NCBI RefSeq assembly: GCF_000801315.1
Contig: NZ_CP010054.1
Span: 248,001 to 312,000, forward strand
DNA length: 64,000 nucleotides
DNA from: Hymenobacter sp. DG25B
GTDB taxonomy: Bacteria > Bacteroidota > Bacteroidia > Cytophagales > Hymenobacteraceae
Direction: 5' to 3'
A model generated the notes under the pieces. It had not been told where the DNA came from and searched no databases. It saw only the letters and a program-made list of their open reading frames with translations. The position numbers and the translations under genes are program-made. Shown one piece after another: positions 1 through 9,127 of this stretch. Within the stretch, counting starts at the first letter, position 1. Every line of letters starts with the position of its first letter.

Positions 1-561
1 CGCAACCAGCAGTCCTACTGTACGCGGCCGCAGGACGACTGGTGGCTGCTGGATGCGCCCCAGACGCGCCGGCTGTTTATTGAAACCTGCCCGGCCCCGT
101 CCTCAGCCCTGGTCATCCGGCGGGCCACGCTCAGCCAGCCCTGGAACGAGCAGATGCAGATTGCCGACGACTGGTGCCTGATCCTGGATATGGTCATCAA
201 CCAGCCCTGCCGGGCGGCCTTTACCATGACGCCGCGGTGGCTGAAGCGCGTGCACGATCAGAATATCTATGATGGTCGCGACCATCTTCTGGTGATTCCG
301 GAACTGGCCTTTCATGATGAGCGGCTATTGGTGCAACGCTTTCAGCACCAGCTCAGCTTTCGGGAGAAAACTGTTTTCCGACAAAGGCTGGCAGAGTATT
401 ATTTCCGTTTTGCTTACCTGGACTGGAAGCGCGCCGCCTCCAAGCGGGCGCTGGTGCGGCACCTGGCCACGGCTGTTTGCCTGGCTCCGGTAGCCATGAC
501 GCAGACCATGCTTGGCTCTTTCTGGAATTATCTCAAAAAGCGGCTGATACTCCCTGCCTGA
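1..561 (+). CDS. Glycosyltransferase, C-terminal part (5' end outside window)
   Basis: The reading frame is open from the first base and ends at a TAA at 559-561, leaving 186 residues without their N-terminus. The segment holds a QIADDWCLILDM stretch near residues 53-64 and basic aromatic-rich helices toward the end, ending YLKKRLILPA. The ADDW-type acidic motif resembles GT-A fold family 2 transferases. It lies beside an ABC-2 polysaccharide exporter, which fits a role in surface glycan assembly. The catalytic N-terminal half is missing, so the family call is an inference. Confidence 0.55.
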   Translation, partial: RNQQSYCTRPQDDWWLLDAPQTRRLFIETCPAPSSALVIRRATLSQPWNEQMQIADDWCLILDMVINQPCRAAFTMTPRWLKRVHDQNIYDGRDHLLVIPELAFHDERLLVQRFQHQLSFREKTVFRQRLAEYYFRFAYLDWKRAASKRALVRHLATAVCLAPVAMTQTMLGSFWNYLKKRLILPA

Positions 562-563
562 TG

Positions 564-1625
564 CTAGCCCACCGCCTGCCTGAGTACCTTCCCGGTTTTG
601 CGCCCCATCAGCAGTACCGCCCAGCCCACTTCCCGCAATGTGGGCCACAGGTGCCGCCAGAATAGCAGTAGGTGCAACCCTAGCACCAAGCCATCAGTGG
701 GGAAGCGCCAGCATTGTAGCAGCAAAAATGACAAGGGATAAAACACCTCATAGAACTCATTGAGGATAATACGCCGATGCGGTTCCAGCACTACGGGGCG
801 TATGTTCCAGAGGCGAAACCGAAACAGCTCCAGTGCCCCGTAAAGCGCCAGCAATACCAAGGGCAAGCCCTGCCCGCTCACCCACAACATCAGCCCCAAA
901 GCCCCTATTTCAATGGGAAAAGCGCCACGCTCGCCTAGTTTCTTAACAATACCGGCGCCCCGCACGGTTACCAGGGTGGCTACACCGGCCTGCTCATCCG
1001 CCACAACATCAGTAAGCTGATGCCACAGAATATTGCGGAAGCCACAGGCCAGTGCCCAGGCACCCACGGCCAGCCACCACAGGCCCGGCAGGGGCCGCGC
1101 CGCCCAATCGTGCAGCAGAGAAACCGTCAGGAGCTGCGGAAAGAGGTGCGCGCCACTGGCATCGGCCAGCACACCGGCCAGCCCCTTGGTTTTTAGCCGC
1201 ACGGGCGGAAGCGAATACAGGGTATAGGCAAGCCAGGCTCCCAGATAAAGCAAACTGCTGAGTTTACTAAGCTGCCAGAAGTACCAGCCAAACAAAACCC
1301 CTATCCCTATGCACCCAAACAAGACCAGCCTAATAAACAGCGCTGAGCGGCCAGCCAGCCGATTGTGCTTCCCGCCGGCCAGGTCATCTGCCCGGTCAGT
1401 CCAGTCGTTGAGCAGGCTAACGTAGATGGCGCCTATGGTAAGTGCCAGCAAGAGCAGCAGCAGGTGTCCCAGCAACGGCCAGATAGCCACGCCGGCCACG
1501 CAGGCCGAGGCATAGAACGTGGCTAACAAAGGCGAAAACTTATAGGCCCACCATTCATCGGCCCGGGCCACGGCCACCACACTTTGCCTCTGGCGGGGCA
1601 CACTTTTCTCCTGCAGCTGCATCAT
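564..1625 (-). CDS. UbiA-family prenyltransferase, integral membrane
   Basis: UbiA enzymes transfer a prenyl chain to an aromatic or polar acceptor inside the membrane. This 353-residue protein has about eight hydrophobic segments. It carries both Asp motifs of the family: NDWTDRADD at residues 73-81 (NDxxDxxxD) and a later DVVAD in HQLTDVVADEQAG. The start (ATG at 1625, or the adjacent one at 1622) lies 42 bases from the start of the divergent ABC permease. Its stop is 2 bases from the convergent glycosyltransferase stop. The substrate cannot be read from sequence. The location in an export cluster suggests a lipid-linked intermediate rather than quinone synthesis, which is inference. Confidence 0.8.
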   Translation of the reverse strand: MMQLQEKSVPRQRQSVVAVARADEWWAYKFSPLLATFYASACVAGVAIWPLLGHLLLLLLALTIGAIYVSLLNDWTDRADDLAGGKHNRLAGRSALFIRLVLFGCIGIGVLFGWYFWQLSKLSSLLYLGAWLAYTLYSLPPVRLKTKGLAGVLADASGAHLFPQLLTVSLLHDWAARPLPGLWWLAVGAWALACGFRNILWHQLTDVVADEQAGVATLVTVRGAGIVKKLGERGAFPIEIGALGLMLWVSGQGLPLVLLALYGALELFRFRLWNIRPVVLEPHRRIILNEFYEVFYPLSFLLLQCWRFPTDGLVLGLHLLLFWRHLWPTLREVGWAVLLMGRKTGKVLRQAVG

Positions 1626-1667
1626 GGTAACCGGCTAATCAGCAGCTTCTCGCCACCTTTACATCAA

Positions 1668-2498
1668 ATGAAAGAAACTATTTACACTTCTCAGTCGTCG
1701 CTCAATGCCCCGCGGGCCTTTCTGCGCAGCGTGCGCGACGACCTGCGGGTGGTATACCACATCAGCTGGCAGCTGTTTGTGCGCAACCTCAAGCTACAGG
1801 TGCGCCAGAGTTTGCTGGGCTATGCCTGGATGCTGCTGCCGCCGCTTATTGCGGGCCTGGTCTGGGTATTCCTGGGCCGCGCCCGGGTGCTGAACGTGCA
1901 AACCATGGGCATACCCTACCCGGTATTTGTGCTGGCTGGTGTGCTTTTGTGGCAGGGCTTTGTTGATGCGCTCAACTGCCCCCTGCAACAGCTATCCAAT
2001 GCCAAGTCTACGCTGGCCAAAGTGCGCGTGCCGCACGAGGCCTTTGTGGCAGCGGGGGCCGCCGTGGTCGTGTTCAACAGCCTCATTCGGCTGGCGGTGC
2101 TGCTGGGCGTTATGCTCTGGTTTAAGACACCACTGACGGGGAGCTTGGCGCTGGTGCCGCTGGGGTTGCTGGCGTTGCTGGTGCTGGGGCTGGCGCTGGG
2201 GTGGCTGCTGGCACTATTGGGCCTGCTCTACGCCGATGTGTCAAATGCCCTGAGCGTCATTATTAACCTGTGGTTTCTGATTACGCCTGTTGTGTACACG
2301 CTGCCCCCGCGCTTTGCTTTCTGGCTGCAGCTCAATCCGGTGACGCCGCTGCTCACCACTACCCGCAACTGGCTGCTGGCAGGGCCAGCCATCCCTACGC
2401 CGGGCTTCTGGCTGGTCACAGTTTTGGCGGGGGTTGTTTTTGGCGGTGCCTGGCTGGCCTACCGCCTGGCCCAGCCCCACCTCATTGCCCGCCTCTAA
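1668..2498 (+). CDS. ABC-2 type permease, polysaccharide/O-antigen export
   Basis: This 276-residue protein has the ABC2_membrane layout: a cytoplasmic N-terminus followed by six hydrophobic helices. It would form the membrane channel of an exporter with the ATPase encoded 80 bases downstream. The sequence after the first 30 residues (ISWQLFVRNLKLQVRQSLLG) is typical of Wzm/TagG permeases. The frame is open further upstream to 1584, but that extension overlaps the divergent UbiA gene. The ATG at 1668 gives the expected N-terminus, so I prefer it. Confidence 0.85.
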   Translation: MKETIYTSQSSLNAPRAFLRSVRDDLRVVYHISWQLFVRNLKLQVRQSLLGYAWMLLPPLIAGLVWVFLGRARVLNVQTMGIPYPVFVLAGVLLWQGFVDALNCPLQQLSNAKSTLAKVRVPHEAFVAAGAAVVVFNSLIRLAVLLGVMLWFKTPLTGSLALVPLGLLALLVLGLALGWLLALLGLLYADVSNALSVIINLWFLITPVVYTLPPRFAFWLQLNPVTPLLTTTRNWLLAGPAIPTPGFWLVTVLAGVVFGGAWLAYRLAQPHLIARL

Positions 2499-2578
2499 GG
2501 CTGGCCACCCAAGCCAGCAGCGCTTTTTGCCCCGGACACGCACTTTTCTGACTTCTCCTTGCCGTTTCTACCTGCCGC

Positions 2579-3823
2579 ATGACCCCTGCTCTTTCTCCGC
2601 CGGTGGTTACCGTGCGTAACCTCTCCAAGAAATTCTGTACCCAGCTGCGCACCTCGCTCTGGTACGGCCTGCGCGATATTGCTGCCGAAGCCTGGCCGGT
2701 GCGGCGTACCGGTGTGCGCCACCTGCGCCGGGCCGAGTTCTGGAGCCTGCAGAATGTCTCATTTGAGCTGCACCGCGGCCAGGCCCTGGCCATCATCGGG
2801 GCCAATGGGGCCGGCAAAAGCACCTTGCTTAAGCTGCTCAATGGCCTCATTAAGCCCGATGCCGGCTCCGTACGGATTCTGGGCCGCGTGGGCGCGCTGA
2901 TTGAGCTGGGGGTGGGCCTGGACCCGGTGCTGACGGGCCGCGAGAATATTTTTCTGCGGGCCGCGCTGCTGGGGGTGCCTCGGGCGCAGGTACAGCCCTT
3001 GCTGCCCGCCATCATTGAGTTTACGGGGCTGGGCGAAGCTATTGAAATGCCGGTGCAGTTCTACAGCTCCGGCATGTTATCGCGCCTGGCGTATGCCGTG
3101 GCGGCCCACCTGCACCCCGATGTGCTGCTGGTGGATGAAGTGCTGGCCGTAGGCGACTTTGACTTCCAGCGCAAGTGCATCAACCATATGATGGGCTATC
3201 TGGCCGGCGGCGGCTCCCTCATTCTCGTGTCGCACCAGCCCCATCACATTCAGGCGGTGTGCCAGCGGGGCCTGGTACTGGAAAAAGGGCAGGTTGCCTT
3301 CGCGGGCACCGCCACAGAGGCCCTCGACTACTATTTTACCCAACAACTTGTTGCCACTGCGCCGGTAGCCGATGCGCAGCTGGCAACGGTGAACGAGCAG
3401 CGGCCCGTGGTGATTGAGGCGGTGCAGCTAAGCGCCCCGCACGGCCCTATCACAACCGGTAGTGAAGCCCTGGTGCGGATTACGTGCCAAACGCTGCACC
3501 CGCTCTCTGATGTTAACTGGGCCTTTTATCTCTACACCAACGATGGCCAGATCTGCATCAGTGGGGCTTACCGGCCCGAGCCAATGACGATTCCGGCGGG
3601 ACGCCACACGCTGGAAGGCCGCATTCCTCGCCTACCGCTCACGGCCGGCGAGTATCTGGTGCGGGCGGCCATCTTTGAACAGCAGGCCCTGCAGCCCCTG
3701 GCTATGTTTGGCTGGGACAATGCACCCGCTCGCCTATCGGTAGAAGACACTACCAGCCTCAGCAAAAACGTGCATAAAATGCTTCAGCAGCTTGTTACCC
3801 TTGATGTGGAATGGACGCATTAA
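2579..3823 (+). CDS. ABC transporter ATP-binding protein, Wzt-like with C-terminal carbohydrate domain
   Basis: This is the ATPase partner of the preceding permease. It has a Walker A motif GANGAGKST near residues 73-81, an ABC signature YSSGM near 161, and Walker B VLLVDE near 182. The signature lacks the usual LSGGQ form, as is normal for Wzt/TagH/KpsT proteins. Residues from about 250 to 414 form an extra beta-rich domain of the Wzt C-terminal type. In characterised systems that domain recognises the end of the exported glycan, which suggests a chain-terminated polysaccharide here. Its end overlaps the next gene by 13 bases. Confidence 0.88.
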   Translation: MTPALSPPVVTVRNLSKKFCTQLRTSLWYGLRDIAAEAWPVRRTGVRHLRRAEFWSLQNVSFELHRGQALAIIGANGAGKSTLLKLLNGLIKPDAGSVRILGRVGALIELGVGLDPVLTGRENIFLRAALLGVPRAQVQPLLPAIIEFTGLGEAIEMPVQFYSSGMLSRLAYAVAAHLHPDVLLVDEVLAVGDFDFQRKCINHMMGYLAGGGSLILVSHQPHHIQAVCQRGLVLEKGQVAFAGTATEALDYYFTQQLVATAPVADAQLATVNEQRPVVIEAVQLSAPHGPITTGSEALVRITCQTLHPLSDVNWAFYLYTNDGQICISGAYRPEPMTIPAGRHTLEGRIPRLPLTAGEYLVRAAIFEQQALQPLAMFGWDNAPARLSVEDTTSLSKNVHKMLQQLVTLDVEWTH

Positions 3824-4887
3824 CTAACCAACTTGCTACGATGGATATCGCACCCGCACGGATTGCTCAATCCATAAACCTGGGGTTGAGCTATTTACAA
3901 CAGCACCAGTATCCTAATGGGGAGTTCTGCTGCTACATTGCCGCCGATGAGCCGATGCAGGGCTGGTGCGTTACTGACAGCACCGTATTCGCCACCATGG
4001 TTGTGGCCTCGTGTCTGCTACCGCTGAGCGGCCGACCGGAAACGGAAGAGATGCTTACCCAGGCCACCCGCTACCTCCAGTACCAGATGCACCGGGGTGG
4101 CGTATGGCCCGTTTTTTCCAACCGTCATCCCTGGCACTCCATGGTGCCCTACGACACCGACAGCCTGGCTTACGCATCAGCATTCATGCGCGCCCGCGGC
4201 ATCAACTGTCCTAGCCCTACTAACATCCCTCTGCTGCTGGCTAACCGGACCCGACAGGGCTTGTTTTATACCTGGTTTTTGGTGCGTCCGCGCTGGCAAC
4301 CCAACCGCACCCACTGGCGCGTAGCGGCCCGGGAGGTGCTGCATCCCATCACCAGCCTGCTGTTTTGGCGGGCCAACGAATGCACCCGGGCTGATGTGGA
4401 TATGGGTATCAATACCAATATACTCTACTACCTGGGCGATGTAGAAGAAACCCAGCCTATTATCACGGAGCTGCTGCGGATTATTGCTGAGGGCCGGGAG
4501 GCAGATTGCGACAAATGGTACCGCAACCCGTTCACAATCTACTATTTACTCTCGCGCGTATATCAGCAGGGGGTACAGAAGCTGGCGCCTGCCCGGCCAC
4601 TCATCCTGGAGCGGATTCGGGCCACAGCTCAACCAAGCGGACAGTTGGGTAAATCTTTATTCGACACGGCCATTGCGGCTACTACCCTGATTAACCTAAA
4701 CTACCAGGGCCCTGAGCTGCACCGGGCTATTCACTATATCTTGAACAGCCAGAGCACCTACGGAGAGTGGCCACGGTGGCTGTTTTACTACGGCGGGCCG
4801 AAACTCTTACAAGGATGGGGCTCGGAAGAAATAACAACTAGTTTTTGCCTGGAAGCCCTGGCGCGCTATCAGGCCAGTGTCAGCTAA
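3811..4887 (+). CDS. Prenyltransferase/squalene-cyclase repeat (alpha-toroid) protein of unknown function
   Basis: The 358-residue product has repeated helical units typical of terpenoid-cyclase/protein-prenyltransferase toroids. Examples are GLSYLQQHQYPNGEF near the start, DSTVFATMVVASCLL, YDTDSLAYASAFM, LFDTAIAATTLINL and the final SEEITTSFCLEALARY. I see no DxDD protonating motif of squalene-hopene cyclases, so cyclase activity is not shown. The start at 3811 overlaps the ATPase gene by 13 bases; an in-frame ATG at 3841 is an alternative. The overlap implies cotranscription with the exporter. A UbiA prenyltransferase in the same cluster suggests a terpenoid-linked product, but that is inference. 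Confidence 0.6.
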   Translation: MDALTNQLATMDIAPARIAQSINLGLSYLQQHQYPNGEFCCYIAADEPMQGWCVTDSTVFATMVVASCLLPLSGRPETEEMLTQATRYLQYQMHRGGVWPVFSNRHPWHSMVPYDTDSLAYASAFMRARGINCPSPTNIPLLLANRTRQGLFYTWFLVRPRWQPNRTHWRVAAREVLHPITSLLFWRANECTRADVDMGINTNILYYLGDVEETQPIITELLRIIAEGREADCDKWYRNPFTIYYLLSRVYQQGVQKLAPARPLILERIRATAQPSGQLGKSLFDTAIAATTLINLNYQGPELHRAIHYILNSQSTYGEWPRWLFYYGGPKLLQGWGSEEITTSFCLEALARYQASVS

Positions 4888-4923
4888 AGGTACGTGTAAC
4901 TCCATGCGTACCCTTGAAAAAGA

Positions 4924-4956
4924 AAAAGGGCGCTTCCGTATTGGAAACGCCCTTTT
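4924..4956. terminator. Bidirectional intrinsic terminator
   Basis: A nine-pair stem AAAAGGGCG/CGCCCTTTT, extended by TTCC/GGAA pairing inside, lies between the toroid-protein gene and the convergent tRNA gene. The A-tract on one side and T-tract on the other make it usable from both directions. Confidence 0.85.
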
Positions 4957-4957
4957 A

Positions 4958-5032
<75 letters not shown>

Positions 5033-5045
5033 CTGTTTGGTTCTG

Positions 5046-5053
5046 CAAATGTA
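5046..5053 (-). promoter_or_regulatory. Bacteroidota -7 box for the initiator tRNA
   Basis: On the minus strand this reads TACATTTG, matching the TAnnTTTG -7 consensus. It lies 13 bases before the first tRNA nucleotide. A TTTG lies further upstream at 5079-5082, but the 25-base spacing is longer than usual, so only the -7 element is convincing. Confidence 0.5.
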
Positions 5054-5251
5054 CGAGGCTTTTTGGAAAAAGCACAGCCAAACCCAAAGAATACCTCAAG
5101 GGCAGGCTTTTCGCCTGATACTCAGGAGCATTTTTTTGCTGGTGTTGTATCCCATCGAGCACCATTGCCGTTCTATACAACTTATTCTTAAAAATTTTAC
5201 GTAGAAGCTTACTCCTGTTGAGCTTCTCACTAACCTTTTCGCCACAACCGA

Positions 5252-6415
5252 ATGAAACAACCCGTCACTACCTCTCTGAAAAAAATCTTCTGGCTAACCC
5301 CCGCCTTGGTGGCCGGTCTGGCTTTCACATCCTGCAGCACGGACACCAAATCCACTGCGGACCAGACTACTACTACCCCTGACGCAAATAATAGTGCCAC
5401 AACCAACGCGGGGAATACCGCCGGCATGGCCGATGTGAAACCTACCGGGCCGCCTCCCGCCTGGGCCCCTAACATAGCGCCGGAAATGCTGGCCGTTATA
5501 GAGAAGCTCGACAGCCTAAGCGGCCCTACCCCGCCGCATAAGCTAACCCCAGCCCAGGTACGCAAGGCACCTTCCTTTAAGGACGCTTTGCAGGCCGTGA
5601 TGACGAAATACAACATCCCCATGACCCATACCGGCGTAGATACAATGAGCCAGATGGTGCAAGCGGGCGTGAAAGTCCGCATCTACACCCCTCGGGGCGC
5701 TACGGGCACCTTGCCCGTTATTGTATACTACCACGGGGGCGGCTGGGTAATTGCCAACCTGGACACGTATGACGCCTCGGCGCGAGCCCTGGCTGCCAAA
5801 ACTAACGCCATTGTAGTATCGGTGGCCTACCGGCAAGCCCCGGAGCACAAATTCCCTACGGCCCACAACGACTCCTTTGCTGCCTACCAGTGGGTGCTGA
5901 AGAATGCGGCTTCCTTTAAAGGCGACCCCAACCGGGTGGCAGTGGCGGGTGAAAGCGCCGGCGGCAATCTGGCTGCTGCCGTAAGCATGATGGCCCGCGA
6001 CAAAGGCGTACAAATGCCCAAGTATGAGGTGCTTGTTTTCCCCATAGCCGGCTACGACGTGAACACCCCTTCTTACAAGGAACACGTCATGTCGAAGCCG
6101 CTAAACAAGCCTTTTATGGAGTGGTTCTTCAAGTACTATTTACGTAGCGCGGCCGATGGTAAAAACCCGATGATTAACTTGGTTGATGCTAATCTGAAGG
6201 GCCTGCCGCCAACTACCATTATTGGTGCGGGCATCGACCCCCTGATGAGCGAAGGCAAGACGTTAGCCGACAAACTGGAGGCGGCCGGCGTCTCCGTTAA
6301 CTACAAACTCTATCCCAACGTGACGCACGAATTCTTTGGCATGGATGCCGTAGTGCCGCAGGCCCGCGAAGCCCAGGACCTGGCCGCCAGCGACCTGAAA
6401 GCGGCTCTAAAGTAA
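5252..6415 (+). CDS. Alpha/beta-hydrolase esterase lipoprotein (HSL family)
   Basis: A 387-residue esterase exported as a lipoprotein: the signal peptide ends in the lipobox FTSC (Cys near residue 28), followed by a Thr/Ala/Asn linker. The hormone-sensitive-lipase fold is shown by the oxyanion motif HGGGW near residue 160 and the nucleophile elbow GESAGG near 233. An Asp follows in GIDPLM near 329 and a His in NVTHEFFG near 358. Family members hydrolyse short-chain acyl esters. It is monocistronic, with its own terminator just downstream. Confidence 0.88.
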   Translation: MKQPVTTSLKKIFWLTPALVAGLAFTSCSTDTKSTADQTTTTPDANNSATTNAGNTAGMADVKPTGPPPAWAPNIAPEMLAVIEKLDSLSGPTPPHKLTPAQVRKAPSFKDALQAVMTKYNIPMTHTGVDTMSQMVQAGVKVRIYTPRGATGTLPVIVYYHGGGWVIANLDTYDASARALAAKTNAIVVSVAYRQAPEHKFPTAHNDSFAAYQWVLKNAASFKGDPNRVAVAGESAGGNLAAAVSMMARDKGVQMPKYEVLVFPIAGYDVNTPSYKEHVMSKPLNKPFMEWFFKYYLRSAADGKNPMINLVDANLKGLPPTTIIGAGIDPLMSEGKTLADKLEAAGVSVNYKLYPNVTHEFFGMDAVVPQAREAQDLAASDLKAALK

Positions 6416-6438
6416 AGTCGAGCCGCTTATAGCTTACT

Positions 6439-6473
6439 GAAAACCCGCCGCGGACCACCGCAGCGGGTTTTTC
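6439..6473 (+). terminator. Intrinsic terminator after the esterase gene
   Basis: The stem AAACCCGC/GCGGGTTT is followed by TTTCTTT. It also lies 23 bases past the convergent barrel-protein stop and may serve both genes. Confidence 0.85.
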
Positions 6474-6495
6474 TTTGCCCGGATAGAAGTTCAGG

Positions 6496-8354
6496 CTAAA
6501 ACCGGCTGGTAATACCGAAGTGAATTTTGGAGGCATTTAAGGACAATATCTGCCCACGGGTCCGGCCCACGGAATACACAAACTGGAATACGCCGGCCCC
6601 GGTGCGAAAGCTCAGGCCAGCCCCCAAGCCGGTGGGATTGTTGGTTGACTGGGCGCCTACCACATTCTGCTGCAACACGCCCTGATCAGCGAACAGAAAA
6701 ACGTACGCATCCTGGCCGGTGTACTGCCGGAACTCCACGGTGCCCACGGCGTAGCGGTTGGCGTAGAAGTTCAGCTCGTTGAAGCCGCGCAGGGTATTGA
6801 GGCCGCCCAGGCGGAACAGGTCGTTGAGGAACAGGCGCTGGTTGAGCAGCGCCTCGCCGCGCACCCGGGTAAGCACCACACCGTTGCGGCCCGCCCGAAA
6901 ATACTGCTCCGCGCGCAGGCCCAGGGTGGTTTGCGTAGTGCGCAGGGGCAGGCGTTGGTAGAGCGTGTCATTCAACTCGGAGTTTTTGAAGATGCGCTTG
7001 TTACCGATGGCGGCCTGTGCTGCTACCAGCAGGCCCTGGCGGGGGAAGTACAGGTCATCCAGCGTATTCCAGCTGTAATCGAGGCCGTAGGAATTGTATT
7101 CGGTGTCGATGTTCTGGGGCAGCGTGGTGCGCTGGCGGAAGGTGGAATCGGCCAGCAGGCGGGAGCCACGTCGCTCGGTAAAAAAAGCAATGCGCCCGGC
7201 ATTGGCCGTGGGGTAGGTGACCTGCACCCGTGGCCGGATGGTTTGAAACGCCTCGTTCTGTCGGTATAAATTGAAGCTGCCACTCACTTCCAGTGGCGTG
7301 CCGAAGAACCCCGGGTGCACGTACTGCGCATCCAGCAGCTGCGAGAGGGCATCTACCTTGCGCCACTGCAGGCCCAGCTGCTTGCCGCCCCGCGCAGGTT
7401 GCGCAGGTTAATGGTTACGTCGCCGGTGAGTTGCACGCGCTTTTGCGTGGGCCCCGGGGCAGGGTTGGGCAGCACGCCCACAATGGCATCGAACTGATTG
7501 GCGGGCCGGTCTTCCAGCAGCAGGTACACGCGGGCCTTGCTTTGGGCAAAGCGCACCTCGGGCGCCGCCTTCACGCGCAGATACGGCAGCTGTTTCAACA
7601 GGCGGGTAGCGGCATCCACGCGCTGCTGACTGTAGGGCTGGTTGGGCAGAATCTGCAGGTACCGCATCAGGAACTGCTTGCGGGTTTTGGTGGCGCCCAC
7701 TAGCTGCAGGGAGTCGAAATACACCACCGGACCGCGGTCCAGCACTACGCGGCCGGCTATTTCCCGGTCCGTGAACTGCAGGGAATCCAGGCGCACGGTG
7801 GCGAAGGGGTAGCCCTGGTTTTCGGCTTCCGAGAGAATACGCTGCTGCAGGCGCACCCAGTCGGCGGGCACAAAGGGCTTGTTGGTGAAGAACCGCTCCC
7901 GGTAGCCGGCGCGGGTTAGCAGGGCGTCGCCGAGGTTGCCGTTGCGCAGACGGGCCCAGCGGAAGGGCTCCCCCACGTACAGGCGCACCCGTACGGTATC
8001 AGCCTGCCACTGCAGCGTGTCGGCGGAGGCGGTGAGGTAGGCATCGTTCTGCAGGCTGAGCACCAGGGCCCGCACTTCGCGCAGCACGGCCAGGGAATCA
8101 GGGAGCAGGCGGCGGTAGCGGTAGCGCCGCATCACGGGCTGGTCGGCGGCTTCTGTTTCCAGCACCAATGTGCGTGGCCGCGCCTGCACAGCGGTCCGCT
8201 GGCGGGTAGTGTCAGGAGTGGTTTTAGGAGGCAGTGGTGGAGTAGCCAGTCCCGGCACGTTGGGTGCTGCCGGCGAAATTTGCGCCCACGCGCTGCCGGG
8301 GCTACTCAATAGCAGCCAGCAGCATCCCAGAAAAAGCAGTAAGCGCGCAGCCAT
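6496..8354 (-). pseudogene. Omp85/BamA-like outer-membrane protein, split by one frameshift
   Basis: Two adjacent minus-strand frames make one Omp85-type protein. The first (8354 down to about 7386) has a signal peptide ending AWAQ and POTRA-like segments, then enters a wrong frame and stops after INLRNLRGAASSWACSGAR. The second frame (to 6496) continues with KQLGLQWRKVDALSQL and a beta-barrel ending in IHFGITSRF, a C-terminal Phe as in Omp85 barrels. One extra base in the C run at 7385-7386 would restore LRGAGKQLGLQW. The ATG at 8354 is preferred over a TTG at 8372. This is either a real inactivating deletion or a sequencing error. Intact relatives assemble outer-membrane proteins or translocate a passenger. 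Confidence 0.8.
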
Positions 8355-8504
8355 GACGGCAAGTAAACGCAAAACCGGCGGTTTCGTGCCAGGAACAACA
8401 AGACAGCGCCGGGAAATACTGAATCTGTATCCAGACAGGCAGCTGATGTGAGGACTAGACTATATTGCCGCGTTTTGTAGCCATCCTATTCTCAACTACT
8501 AAAA

Positions 8505-9056
8505 ATGCCCCGAGCCATCAATCCTATTGAAATTCCTGAAGTAAGCTTTACCTCCACCGGCGAACTGCTCATTACCGCCTCGGCTACCTCTTCCAAACAT
8601 GACTTTGATTTTTATGAAGGCCAGTGGAAGCTGCATAACCGCAAGTTGAAATCCCGGTTAGCGAACTGTACTGAATGGGTAGAGTTTGAATCGACGCAGG
8701 AGATGCATCGGGTTTTACAGGGCCTGGGAAACATCGACAACTACCTGGCTACGTTTGATGGTGTGCCATTTGAAGGAATGTCGGTCAGACTTTTCAACCC
8801 TACTACCCGGCTCTGGAGCATCTATTGGGCTGATTCCAACGCCGGCCGGTTAGACCCGCCCGTGGTTGGCTCCTTCGATCAGGACGTTGCCCATTTCTTC
8901 GCCAAGGACATTTTTGATGGCCGGGAAATTCTGGTTGTGTTCCGGTGGGATGCCCGGGACAAAGAAAACCCGGTGTGGAGTCAGGCTTTTTCTGCTGACA
9001 ACGGTGAATCCTGGGAGTGGAACTGGTATATGCACTTCAGCCGAATGAATTCCTAG
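8505..9056 (+). CDS. Conserved hypothetical protein, DUF1579-like
   Basis: A 183-residue soluble protein without a signal peptide. The DFDFYEGQWKLHNRKLKSRL segment near residue 33 is typical of small calycin-like bacterial proteins often annotated as hypothetical or DUF1579-like. No catalytic residues are recognisable. It is divergent from the barrel-protein gene and precedes a methyltransferase gene on the same strand, with 71 bases between them. Function is unknown. Confidence 0.6.
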   Translation: MPRAINPIEIPEVSFTSTGELLITASATSSKHDFDFYEGQWKLHNRKLKSRLANCTEWVEFESTQEMHRVLQGLGNIDNYLATFDGVPFEGMSVRLFNPTTRLWSIYWADSNAGRLDPPVVGSFDQDVAHFFAKDIFDGREILVVFRWDARDKENPVWSQAFSADNGESWEWNWYMHFSRMNS

Positions 9057-9127
9057 CCTCGGCGAGCGGGTTTAGCTGGCAGCCCAGTAAGCACCCATTT
9101 ATATACCATCCTCAACGCCTCCACCTT

